The notes under the pieces are model-generated. The model saw only the letters and a program-made list of their open reading frames with translations. It did no database searches and was not told the DNA's origin. The position numbers and the translations under genes were made by a program. Below, in pieces: positions 1-9,200 of a stretch of 64,000 nucleotides of DNA. The stretch's first letter is position 1. The number at the start of each line of letters is the position of its first letter. This stretch comes from G963676655 sp963676655 (lineage in GTDB: Bacteria > Verrucomicrobiota > Lentisphaeria > Victivallales > Victivallaceae): contig CAXXKX010000004.1 in the NCBI GenBank assembly GCA_963676655.2, positions 310,001-374,000 on the forward strand, in the 5' to 3' direction.

Positions 1-178
1 CACTGTAAATCTCGATACTCAATGCCCCAACCAGATAAATGAGTACGGTAATCAGGGCCAGGGCGTGGAGCTTATCCCGCATCAGGCGTCTTATAACATC
101 GGCAATTTGTCTGAGCAGTTCTTTTATCCGCTCAAGATGCCTTAACAGGAATTTAAGTATTGACAATGCTATTTTCAT
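1..178 (-). CDS. Amino-terminal part of a membrane protein (possible ion channel), truncated by window edge
   Basis: An open frame runs from an ATG at 176-178 off the left edge, 59 codons. It begins with a basic amphipathic stretch (MKIALSILKFLLRHLERIKE) and then one hydrophobic helix (ALALITVLIYLVGALSIEIY). The start lies only 4 bases past the mnmG stop on the same strand, so it is probably the second gene of an mnmG transcript. A basic amphipathic start followed by a first transmembrane helix is compatible with a two-helix potassium channel with a TrkA/RCK domain, but the pore and nucleotide-binding parts are outside the window, so this is only a guess. Confidence 0.55.
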   Translation of the reverse strand, partial: MKIALSILKFLLRHLERIKELLRQIADVIRRLMRDKLHALALITVLIYLVGALSIEIYS

Positions 179-182
179 GTGT

Positions 183-2060
183 TCAGGAGTCCCCGGTTCC
201 CTGCTGTTTTGAGAGAACTCGTTTCAAATGAACTTGCAGCAGGGCCAGTTCCGGCGGGTTGACGCCGTCAATGCGTCCGGCCTGGGATAAAGTTGTCGGT
301 CGGATTTTTTCAAGTTTGGCGCGGGATTCATTACGCAGTCCCTGAATGACCGAATAGTCAAAATCCTCCGGAATCTTCCATGATTCAAGCCGGTTTAAAC
401 GACTTACCGCAACTTTTTCACGTTCCAGATAGCCTTCGTAATGAGCCATTATCGCCAACTGCTGCATGGTGCGACGGTCGGTAAAATTATTCAGGTCAAG
501 TTTCAACAAATCAGCCGGGAACGGTAATTCCGAACCGGAAGTCCAGCGTCCGTTCAGGGTTTTCAGGTGTGCCCACAGGGGCTTGCCGTCGAGTTTTTCT
601 TTTTTCGCGATATTTTCCGATTCCTGCAATTTATTTTTATAAGCGGAAAAAACCTGATATTTGGCTTCAGGCAAAAGTCCGTGCTTATACGCGAAGTCAC
701 ACAAACGCAAATCGGCATTGTCCTGCCGCAACTGCAGCCGGAATTCCGCCCGGCTGGTAAACAGACGGTACGGTTCGACGATTTCCTTGGTTACCAGATC
801 GTCAATCATAACCCCGATATAACTGGAGTCTCGGGCCAGTTCGGCGGGGGATTGCCCGGCGGCGATCCTGGCGGCGTTCATGCCGGCGACGAGACCTTGC
901 CCGGCTGCTTCCTCGTAACCGCTGGTGCCGTTGATCTGACCGGCGGTAAAGAGGTTGGTAAATTTTTTCAACCGGAGTGAACGTTCCAATTGGTCCGGAA
1001 AGATAAAGTCGTATTCGATAGCATAAGCATAGCGGGATATTTCCGCGTTTTCGAGGCCGGGAACCGAATGGATCATCTGTTTCTGGACCTCCGGCGGCAG
1101 GCTGGTTGAAATCCCGTTGATGTAATATTCTTCGGTAAATTCACCTTCCGGCTCCAGATAAAGCAGATGGCGCGGATGATGCGGAAAACGAATTACTTTA
1201 TCCTCAAATGACGGGCAGTACCGGGTGCCGATACCTTCGATCTTGCCCTGATACATTGGTGACTTATCTATATTGTCATGGATGATTTGCGCTGTTTTTT
1301 CGTCGGAGTGAGTCATAAAACAGTTCATGTCGCGCCGTTCCGCGCGGGGCAGGGCCGCGTCATCCTGAAAATAGCTGAAATTTTCCTCGAAGATTTCCGC
1401 ATCCTGTTTCTCCATGCGGGAGAAATCAATGGTCTTTGCCAGGATTCGCGGCGGAGTCCCGGTTTTTAATCGGCCGACCCGCAGCCCCAACTGTTCTCTC
1501 AGGTTGTTAGCCAGTTTCACCGAGGGGGGATCTCCGGCCCTGCCGCCGGGAAAACTCATCATGCCGTAATGCAGCAGTCCGTTGAGAAAAGTTCCGGTCG
1601 TCAAAACCGCCGCACGGCAGCTGAAAGTATCTTCAAAGTCGGTTTGAATTCCGGTAATCGTGTTTTTTTCGAACACAAAAGCGGTCGCCATTGCCTGTTT
1701 GACGTCAAGGTTCGGCTGTAGTTCGACTTCGCGTTTCATCGCACGTTGGAAACATACTTTGTCACATTGTGAGCGGGGACTCCACACCGCCGGGCCTTTT
1801 GTGTTGTTAAGCATCCGGAATTGGATCGCGGCGGCATCGGTGACGCGGCCCTGGGCTCCGCCCAGAGCGTCGATCTCGCGGGTGACGTGTCCCTTTGCGA
1901 TACCGCCGACAGCCGGATTACAGCTCATCTGAGCAATGTGATCCATATTAATGGTCAGCAGCAGGGTTTTGGCTCCGACCCTGGCCGCTGCGAGCGCGGC
2001 ATCGCAGCCGGCATGTCCGGCCCCGACCACTATAACGTCATAATCAAATTTGTCAGTCAT
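183..2060 (-). CDS. mnmG: tRNA uridine-5-carboxymethylaminomethyl modification enzyme MnmG (GidA)
   Basis: With MnmE, MnmG installs the carboxymethylaminomethyl group at C5 of wobble uridine 34 in certain tRNAs, using FAD, NADH and a methylene-folate donor. The 625-residue length is normal for the family. The dinucleotide-binding motif GAGHAG is at residues 13-18, followed by the family signature MSCNPAVGGIAKGH; a second conserved block GQINGTSGYEEAAGQG lies mid-protein. The ATG at 2058-2060 fits the usual GidA start just before the FAD motif. Its partner mnmE is in this window at 25084-26442 on the other strand, so the two are not co-transcribed. The next gene downstream begins 4 bases after the stop. 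Confidence 0.97.
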   Translation of the reverse strand: MTDKFDYDVIVVGAGHAGCDAALAAARVGAKTLLLTINMDHIAQMSCNPAVGGIAKGHVTREIDALGGAQGRVTDAAAIQFRMLNNTKGPAVWSPRSQCDKVCFQRAMKREVELQPNLDVKQAMATAFVFEKNTITGIQTDFEDTFSCRAAVLTTGTFLNGLLHYGMMSFPGGRAGDPPSVKLANNLREQLGLRVGRLKTGTPPRILAKTIDFSRMEKQDAEIFEENFSYFQDDAALPRAERRDMNCFMTHSDEKTAQIIHDNIDKSPMYQGKIEGIGTRYCPSFEDKVIRFPHHPRHLLYLEPEGEFTEEYYINGISTSLPPEVQKQMIHSVPGLENAEISRYAYAIEYDFIFPDQLERSLRLKKFTNLFTAGQINGTSGYEEAAGQGLVAGMNAARIAAGQSPAELARDSSYIGVMIDDLVTKEIVEPYRLFTSRAEFRLQLRQDNADLRLCDFAYKHGLLPEAKYQVFSAYKNKLQESENIAKKEKLDGKPLWAHLKTLNGRWTSGSELPFPADLLKLDLNNFTDRRTMQQLAIMAHYEGYLEREKVAVSRLNRLESWKIPEDFDYSVIQGLRNESRAKLEKIRPTTLSQAGRIDGVNPPELALLQVHLKRVLSKQQGTGDS

Positions 2061-2096
2061 AAAATTCCAGTAGGGTTGAGTATATTCATAAACAAA

Positions 2097-2124
2097 AATA
2101 TATCCCGGCCGGAAGCAAAATCAA
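2097..2124 (-). promoter_or_regulatory. Possible sigma-70 promoter of mnmG
   Basis: On the minus strand TTGATT (2119-2124) and TATATT (2097-2102) are separated by 16 bases, ending 36 bases before the mnmG ATG. Both boxes are near consensus, but the region is AT-rich and this is a match by eye only. Confidence 0.35.
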
Positions 2125-2173
2125 GCTGTGTAAAGATATTTGGATACGATTCTCAATAAGAAGATATTTCTCA

Positions 2174-2201
2174 TTGAAAAGCGGTGGAATAATGATATAG
2201 T
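2174..2201 (+). promoter_or_regulatory. Possible sigma-70 promoter of the TPR gene
   Basis: TTGAAA (2174-2179) and TATAGT (2196-2201) are 16 bases apart, about 47 bases before the ATG at 2249. They lie in the short divergent region between mnmG and the TPR gene. Match by eye only. Confidence 0.4.
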
Positions 2202-2248
2202 GGATAAGAGGTATTTGTGTATTTCAAGATAAAGCATAGGAGGTTTTT

Positions 2249-3292
2249 ATGGGTAAAAAGTTTTTTGAAATCATTTTGATCGTCGTGGTTGCCGTTTGTT
2301 TGAACTTGTCCGCGTATACCGATAATGTCAATCAATTGATCAGCTCTGGCCGGAGTTTGACAGCGAAGCAGGCGGAAGTGTTGGAGGGAAAACTCAAAAA
2401 AGATCCGGCTGATGTTGCCGCCCGCACAGAACTGCTCGGTTATTATTTTGTCCAGTCATTTCGGAATCAGGAAGCTCGCGACGCGAAAAGCCGACATGTT
2501 CTCTGGTTGATCAAAAATGCTCCGGACTCCAAGGTGCTTGCTCTGCCTTACGGACAGCTTAATAAAATCATGGAGGCGAAGGCATACGAACAGGCCAAGG
2601 TTCTTTGGCAGGAGCAAATCAAGAAACAGCCGGATAATCTCAAGATTCTGGATAACTCCGCTAAATTCTTTTTGCTCTATGATCGTAAACTGGCCGCCGC
2701 ATCGCTTGAAAAGGCATGTAAAATTGATCCGGATAACCCGGAATGGCATGCTTGTTTCGGTTACGTATATATGCTGGATATGATGCAGTCACCTCCGGAT
2801 GAAAAAAGCAAGTTTGCCACAAAGTCGTTTGAGCAGTTTGAGATTGCCTACAAGCTTTCAAAAGGAGCTAAAGCAGCGGTTGTCATGGGGCCGCTGGCAA
2901 AAATGGCGTTGGCTGCCGGGAAACTAAAAGAGGCCAAAATTTATGCTGAAAAGATGCTGGCGGATAATCCGTCCGATTGGAATCATGGAAATAATATAAA
3001 TACCGGAAATAACATTCTCGGCATCATCGCTCTGAAAGCAGGCGATGTTGATCAAGCCAGAAAATATTTGGAAAAAGCCGGAAATACATCCGGATCGCCT
3101 CAACTTAATTCTTTTGGCCCCAATATGTCTTTGGCAAAAGCGCTTCTGGAGAAAGGCGAAAAGGACGCCGTATTAAAATACTTTACTCAGTGTGCCAAAT
3201 TCTGGAAACTTGGCAAAAACCGTCTGGCTAAATGGACCGAGGAGGTCAAAGTCGGGAAAATTCCAAATTTTGGCGCCAATTTAGTTTACTGA
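2249..3292 (+). CDS. Secreted tetratricopeptide-repeat protein
   Basis: A 347-residue protein with a signal peptide (KKFFEIILIVVVAVCLNLSA) followed by helical repeats of TPR type, for example around LEKACKIDPDNPEWHACFGY and LKEAKIYAEKMLADNP, ending in GANLVY. A good ribosome site AGGAGG (2238-2243) precedes the ATG by 5 bases. TPR arrays bind proteins or peptides; nothing here shows a partner, so the role is unknown, probably periplasmic or surface scaffolding. Its last 34 codons are repeated as a fragment at 4517-4618, on the far side of a transposase unit, which suggests it once had a tandem paralogue. Confidence 0.85.
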   Translation: MGKKFFEIILIVVVAVCLNLSAYTDNVNQLISSGRSLTAKQAEVLEGKLKKDPADVAARTELLGYYFVQSFRNQEARDAKSRHVLWLIKNAPDSKVLALPYGQLNKIMEAKAYEQAKVLWQEQIKKQPDNLKILDNSAKFFLLYDRKLAAASLEKACKIDPDNPEWHACFGYVYMLDMMQSPPDEKSKFATKSFEQFEIAYKLSKGAKAAVVMGPLAKMALAAGKLKEAKIYAEKMLADNPSDWNHGNNINTGNNILGIIALKAGDVDQARKYLEKAGNTSGSPQLNSFGPNMSLAKALLEKGEKDAVLKYFTQCAKFWKLGKNRLAKWTEEVKVGKIPNFGANLVY

Positions 3293-3293
3293 A
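3191..3293 (+). repeat. Direct repeat, copy A: 3' end of the TPR gene
   Basis: These 103 bases match 4517-4619 without gaps and with 4 mismatches. Three of the four change amino acids (N to K, L to P, I to N). The two copies flank the transposase unit at 3410-4480. Confidence 0.9.
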
Positions 3294-3409
3294 TACCTTG
3301 CGTTTATCTTCCATCACAATATGGATTTTAATCGACATTTGATCCTATTGTATGCTAAAATTCGCAATGAAAACCTTAGTGCCATCAGAAGTTTACTGGA
3401 CAATAAATC

Positions 3410-4378
3410 TTACTCTGATAACTTTCTGAAACAATAAAGTATTCCGGATGGGCTGGCCCCTCGGGAGAGGTTTTTTTTCTGGATTCTTTCAGGATCTTTG
3501 AATTGACTTCCGGTTTGGCGGATGAACAGTTTTGAACCTAAAATTGCGCCTTCAGTAAAGTGCCTTGTGCGACGTAGAAAACGTACGTGCATTGATTCTT
3601 TTTGTCTGGCTTTGTCCCGCGCGGCGTAGATTTCTTCGCTTGACGCACCGCTTTCCGCTGTAATTATTCGTGCCAGTTCGCCGCGGAAAAACGCAAATAA
3701 TTCAATATCAGTCCATTGCGAAGTATCACCGGTAGTAATATTCGGTTTCATGTGTTTAACAAAATTATTATAAAACATGTGTTTGCCGCTTTTGCAATAG
3801 CGCCCCCAGGTGGTAAAATTATAATCCGCCGGATCGTTTTTCAGGCCAGCTCGGACCGGGTTGAGTTCGACATAGGTCACGCAAGCGGCCAGAGCATTTA
3901 TTTTTTCGAGAATCACGCTTTTGAAGCGTCCTCCCCAGAGTTGTCCGGTGCGATTACGGGTTTCGTTATAGACACAAGTAAATTGTCGTTGATATGCCGA
4001 CATAAACCGACTGATATCAATCATTTTGAGGGCGATTTTCTGACATTGTTCTTTGTTTTCGAGGCTGATGACAGGGGTTCTGGGACCGAATTTAAAGATT
4101 TTTTTCATTGACTTATAATAAGCATTGTGTCGTTTGACGATGACCTCAAGCGGAGGCAACTTGTCCGGCCCCGGAGCGTAGACTACCAAATGAAAATGAT
4201 TGCCCATCCAGGCGGCGGAAATAACCTCGATCAAAAAGTAATCGCAGAGATATCGAAGCAGTTTGAAGCCGTACTCCTTATCTTGATCTGAGAAAGGATG
4301 TTCTCCTTTGATACAGCCAATACGATTATAAAGGTGATAATAGCAACCATCGTCTTTAACCTTCATTCGCGCTTCCAT
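3410..4378 (-). CDS. REP-associated-type Y1 (HUH) transposase, copy 1
   Basis: A 322-residue single-tyrosine HUH transposase of the IS200-like/RAYT type, which nicks single-stranded DNA by a tyrosine-DNA covalent intermediate. The metal-binding HUH motif is seen as HFH in GNHFHLVVYAP, and the late block YVELNPVRAGL carries the expected tyrosine. The ATG at 4376-4378 follows an AGGAGG ribosome site. The protein is identical to the copy at 52307-53275 except for about 9 changes in the last 40 residues. The gene is intact. RAYT proteins often act on REP palindromes; no obvious REP hairpin was found next to it. Confidence 0.9.
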   Translation of the reverse strand: MEARMKVKDDGCYYHLYNRIGCIKGEHPFSDQDKEYGFKLLRYLCDYFLIEVISAAWMGNHFHLVVYAPGPDKLPPLEVIVKRHNAYYKSMKKIFKFGPRTPVISLENKEQCQKIALKMIDISRFMSAYQRQFTCVYNETRNRTGQLWGGRFKSVILEKINALAACVTYVELNPVRAGLKNDPADYNFTTWGRYCKSGKHMFYNNFVKHMKPNITTGDTSQWTDIELFAFFRGELARIITAESGASSEEIYAARDKARQKESMHVRFLRRTRHFTEGAILGSKLFIRQTGSQFKDPERIQKKNLSRGASPSGILYCFRKLSE

Positions 4379-4480
4379 TTTATCCTCCTGTTAATTGGTT
4401 TAAGAAATAATATATACGTTAAATCTGATTTTTCAAATTGTCAGACGGTTTGATTTTATGAATTTTATTAAGAATTAATT
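3410..4480 (-). mobile_element. IS200-like/RAYT-type transposase unit, copy 1
   Basis: The transposase gene plus about 100 bases 5' of it are shared with 52307-53377. Similarity stops near 3409 on the left and about 4484 on the right. No terminal inverted repeats or target duplications were seen, in keeping with Y1 (HUH) transposases. From about 3561 to 4480 only 2 mismatches were found between copies, but about 22 in the 150 bases from 3410 to 3560. Confidence 0.75.
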
Positions 4481-4516
4481 GTTAGTTGTTTAAGTGTTTT
4501 GGTGGTCTTTGCACAA

Positions 4517-4618
4517 TGTGCCAAATTCTGGAAACTTGGCAAAAAACGTCCGGCTAAATGGACTGAGGAGGTCAAAGTCGGGAAAAATCCAAATTTTGGC
4601 GCCAATTTAGTTTACTGA
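4517..4618 (+). pseudogene. Truncated 3' remnant of a second TPR gene
   Basis: An open stretch ending in TGA (4616-4618) encodes CAKFWKLGKKRPAKWTEEV and on to GANLVY, the last 33 residues of the TPR protein at 2249-3292 with three substitutions. No start or upstream TPR sequence is present; the bases before 4513 belong to the region next to the transposase unit. It is most simply the tail of a lost tandem paralogue, or a duplication made when the transposase unit arrived. Confidence 0.75.
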
Positions 4619-4695
4619 ACACTGTCTGGAGATTTTAAAACAGTTCGATTAAATTTTTGCGGCGTCAGCTCTATTAGCGCAATCCGTCGTACTGA

Positions 4696-6117
4696 TTAGA
4701 ACTCAAAGTATCTCGGCAGACATGATTGCGATGCCGCGGCAAGCCGGCCGACGGAGCGGTAACGCATATGGTTCAAGGCGTCTGCGTATTCCGCGTTGCC
4801 GGCCTGGTTTATGGTTTCGCCGGGGTCCTGCTGTAAATCATACAGTACTTCTTTGTCTTCCGCGTATCGGATATATTTATAATTCTTGCTGCGGAGCATG
4901 AAGAAGTCCGGCGCGTGATAAGCCAGTACATCTTCCCGTCCGGGAATATCTTCTCCGTTCAGCAGGGCGTCGGAATAATTGTTTCCGGCCATGACGCGGG
5001 GAATATTAATATTGCAGAGTCCAAGCAGGGTTGGCAGCAGGTCAACCATTTCAACCAACCCGGAAACTCTGCGCGGCGCGGCTCCCAGGCCGTTGGGCCA
5101 GAACAGGATCAGCGGCAGATGCATCAGTTCGTCGTAAAAAGAAACGTGTTTGCTGACGGCATTGTGATCTCCGCACATATCACCGTGATCCGAACTGAAT
5201 ACAATCAACGTGTCATCAAGTTCTCCGCGGTTGCGCAGCATCTCCAGGATTTCACCGATAGCCATATCGACTCCGGTTATCATCGCGTAAAAATGCCGAC
5301 GGTAATTGATAAAATATTCTTCATCTTTTTCCTGCCAGTGGCGCAAGGTGTTGCAAAGCGGGGCAGGTTTGTCCAGTGATTCGTCATCCTGCTGAAAATT
5401 AGGACCTTTAAGATCGGCGTTTTTATACGGTTCAAACATCTCCCGGGTGGGATTGAGCGGCGGATGCGGGGCGTAGAACCCCATGTGGACAAAATTGCGG
5501 TCCGGCTGTTTGCCGCCGCCGAAACCACCGATGTGACGTTTAGTTTGTTCACAGACCCAACCGCTGAAACTGGCCTGCCAAGGCGCGTCCAGAACTTTCG
5601 CGTTCTCGCCGCTGGCCCGTTCCGGGTTGACCGAACGCGGAACCCGGAAAGTTTGGACCAGATCCGGATGTTCGGTAAACAGCCATTTCATGTAGGCGTC
5701 CTGATAGGGGCCGGGTTCTTCGGCCAGATAGAACTTGTCAAAGCCGTAGTTGTTACTCGGGCGCGGATCGAGGTCCACGTCTTCATGACATTCGAAATGC
5801 AGTTTGCCGATCTGGGCGGTCGAGTAGTTACCGGCTTTAAAGCACTTAGCGACGACCGGTTCAAAATCCGGCGGCAGTTCGTGTCCGTTTCGGGTGACTC
5901 CGGTCTGCTGCGGATAAAGCCCCGTCATAAATGAAGCGCGGCTCGGCATGCAAAGTGGATTCTGGCAGAAACAGTTATCAAAACTTACGCCGTTATTGGC
6001 CAGAAAGTCGATATTCGGGGTATGGATAGAGCTGTTGCCGTTTGCGCCGACGCAGTCGTAACGCATGTGGTCGGTGGTTATCCAGATAACTCTTTGTGGA
6101 GACTTCGGCTTGCTCAT
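4696..6117 (-). CDS. Type I sulfatase
   Basis: A 473-residue member of the alkaline phosphatase-like sulfatase superfamily that cleaves sulfate esters, probably on glycans. The catalytic signature is C56-M-P-S-R60 (LCMPSRASFMTGLYPQQTG); the cysteine must be oxidised to formylglycine before the enzyme works. Other family marks are TTDHMRYD near the start and SSDHGDMCGDH for metal binding. The ATG at 6115-6117 is chosen over one 18 codons upstream because AAAGGA sits just before it. No signal peptide is visible, so it may be cytoplasmic. It is a single gene between the TPR remnant and the BlaR1-like gene. No maturase gene is seen in the window. Confidence 0.93.
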   Translation of the reverse strand: MSKPKSPQRVIWITTDHMRYDCVGANGNSSIHTPNIDFLANNGVSFDNCFCQNPLCMPSRASFMTGLYPQQTGVTRNGHELPPDFEPVVAKCFKAGNYSTAQIGKLHFECHEDVDLDPRPSNNYGFDKFYLAEEPGPYQDAYMKWLFTEHPDLVQTFRVPRSVNPERASGENAKVLDAPWQASFSGWVCEQTKRHIGGFGGGKQPDRNFVHMGFYAPHPPLNPTREMFEPYKNADLKGPNFQQDDESLDKPAPLCNTLRHWQEKDEEYFINYRRHFYAMITGVDMAIGEILEMLRNRGELDDTLIVFSSDHGDMCGDHNAVSKHVSFYDELMHLPLILFWPNGLGAAPRRVSGLVEMVDLLPTLLGLCNINIPRVMAGNNYSDALLNGEDIPGREDVLAYHAPDFFMLRSKNYKYIRYAEDKEVLYDLQQDPGETINQAGNAEYADALNHMRYRSVGRLAAASQSCLPRYFEF

Positions 6118-6281
6118 GGGAATCCTTTCGCTATATTTCAATTTCGTCGTAATTGGCTGCAGCTTATGCAACCGGGAAGTGCAATTCCGGTACGCTAATT
6201 CATAAAATATACGGGAAGAATTATTTTACAAATCCGGCATTGTGTTTTTCGGAATTCTTTCAGGAAACTGCTGTTTCGGAT

Positions 6282-9200
6282 TCAATTACGATTTTTCTTT
6301 GCCCCCGGAGCTTTTTCTCTGTTGTTTCCCGTTGGTCGTTCAGTTTTTGCCTCGACATCTATGGATTTAAGATACTTTTCGATAAGTTGAATCGCGCTGT
6401 TTTCAAGTTTCAGGGCTTTTTCCAGAATTTTTAATTCTTTTTTAATGTTTTTTTCGGTCCAGTCCGCTAATTTCTTGCCGTTCATCGGTCCTTTGAATGC
6501 GTCCGGATTAGCTTTAAATAATTTGGTTTCCTCTTTGTACAGTTTAAGAGCCTTCTTAAGTTTTTTTGCAGCCTTTTCAGGCAGTAGTTTAATGTTGGCT
6601 TCAAGGTATTTGACCGCATTATTTCTTGCGTCTCTAATCGTTTGGAAGTTCCAGGCGTTTACGAAAAACAGTTCGCCGCGTTCTTTTTCGGTATATTTTT
6701 CGACTTTTTTGAGGTCGTCTATCCAGATTTCAAGCGCTTCTTTGCCGTAACTCCAGGTGTAATAATCAGGGTTGCCGGATGGAGCCCGGTACCAGTTGAT
6801 TACACTCTGTTTTAGCGCGTTGATGAATCTTTTTTTTGCTGATGGCGCTTTTTTCCATGATTCCAGGAACAGCAGCCAGGGCCCGGTATTGTCTGCTGGA
6901 GCGATATTGTTTTTGGCTCCGGTATACAGGTTGCGCCAGTAGAAGAATATTTTGCCATCCTTAATTTCATACCCGTAGATAGTAGCGCAGTCGAGTTGTT
7001 TTCCGGTCGGATACCCGACAACCGGCAATCCTTTGTTAATAGATTCAATAACCTCGGGAATATAATCTCTGATCTTTTCAGGTTGTGCTTCCAGCATGCC
7101 GGTGCTTTTGAATTTCCAGCCGGTTTGATCGGATATTCTGGCTGTCACATCCGGAAATTCCGCAACCGGGATTGAGCCGCACCACCATGGACCGCCTTTT
7201 TTGCATTTCAATCCGCGCCAGCGAACCCGGAATGCCAAAGCCGAATCGCCCATGATCTCATTGTATGAATACGGATGTTTCGTAACTTTGAATGCCGCTT
7301 CAAGAGCCGCGGCGAAAGAACACGATCCCGGGTTCCCCCATGAAATTACCGGGACGTCAGTAATGATTTTTTTATCGATTGTTTTGACCTTTTTCACTTT
7401 GACTCCTTCAAGTTCCAATGCTTTACGCAGATGATCAATGGCTTGGGTTTCCAATTCGAATGCGCTTTCAACCATTGCAGTGTATTCCGCCAGTACTTCT
7501 TTTGCCGGCTTGCCGCTTTTTACCAGATTCCAGGGCAGTCCCTGTTTATTCAGTTTGTCCAGGCCCTGCTCATACAGCTTGGCGGCGGTATTGATTTGTT
7601 CGGCTGTTTTGCCGGAGTAACGTTTTGCCATTTCCTTCAGGTAAGCTACGGCGCAACTGCGCTTGTAACGCATGTGAATAAGCATGTTGTTATCGCAGGC
7701 GTCACCTTTTTTGCCGTCACCTTTCAGTAACTTAATCCACTCCTGCCAGGCCTTTTTGCCGGAAAAGCGGGTCGGCGAATTTGTTGGAACCTGATCGTCA
7801 AACAGAGCGACAATATGACTTAGAGAAGCTATGTCGATATCTTTTTGTTTATCCGGCGTAATCTTCTTGTCAAAAACAATAGCCGCCCACGGATAAGCTG
7901 ACATTCTCAGTATATCATTGAATTGAGTAGATGCCCCCCTGGTGCCATAGCCCAGCAATGGGGGCTTGCCTTCATCACTTCCGGTAACAATGAAGCAGTG
8001 GTCATACTCGGCCAGCACCGGACGCCCCGCCTTAAGGGATTTTGTAACCGCCGGAGCTATGTTTTTCTGATATGTTCCTGCCGCGTCGGCTTGATAAGTT
8101 TCAAAGTCACTGCGCAACTGCTTGAATTCCCAGCCGGCAGCTTTTGATAATACGGGGAGCCCCAGATTGAATCCCCAGGCGTCATTTGGCCACCAGGCAC
8201 AGTCAAGTTTTCCGTTGATGTATGGTCCGCTGGTATCCAATTGCAGGATAAAGGCAACGCCGGTCAAACCCATAACCTGCTCATAACTGATATCTTTACC
8301 GAGATAAGATAGTACAGACGACATGCCCCTTGCATAAGTATTACCACGCTCTTTAGACGGCGCCGGCATATTGATCAATTTAACCCCGTCCAATTCCGCC
8401 GGTTGGTTATCATTGAAGCTTTGACCATTCGCAAGCTTTATTTCAACGCCTTCGGCTTTCAGCATTCTGCTGATTTCTTCCACGGCTTTTTGTTCGTATT
8501 CAAGCATTTGCCGGATCGCTTCAGCTCCGGCCTTGCGTTTGGTTGGGCTGGACAGAAATTTTTTCGCGTCGGCATAAAGAATGGCGTCTCGCCATTGTTC
8601 ATCTCCGGGATTGAACTTTTTAGTTTTGATAAAAGGTTTAAAAAACTTTTGCGCCAATGCTACTTCCTGACGATAGGCTGTCGCCGCTGTTTTCAGGTTG
8701 CGGGCCGATTCAGGGAACGCCTCCGCCGCTTTGATGCAGAATTCAGCTGCTGCGGTCCGCCCGGCAATGATCTGATTTATTTGCCACGAGAGATTACTCA
8801 TATCGTAGAACCCGTATGGATTCCCATCCGCCTCTTCCCGCCTGACAGTGGCAGGATAATCCAGCGACTGTAAGTTTATTGCCATTTTCAGATAGGCTTC
8901 CTGTCCGAAACTGTAAGTTACATCTCCATAAGCTTTGGTTGAAAATGCCGGGGCGTTAAAAATTTCAACGGCTTGTTTCAGCGCGGCTTTTGCGGACTTT
9001 TTATACTCCGGTTTTTTGCCGGGTTTGCCGGGAATAAAAGCCGCGTTGGCCAGCCAGCCACCGTAAAAACCACCTCGAACAGTTCCGCGTACCTGGGCGT
9101 CCCAGAATCCGATTTTTTTTACCTTGGGATCATGTAGCGGGAGCCATTTGAGTTCCGGACCATAACCGGCCAGCAGAACATTGTCTTCCTCCTTATCGTA

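Noticed and set aside
3716..4111. 131-codon plus-strand frame, also present at 52613-53008
   Set aside because: It is antisense to the conserved transposase and is kept only because the element is duplicated.
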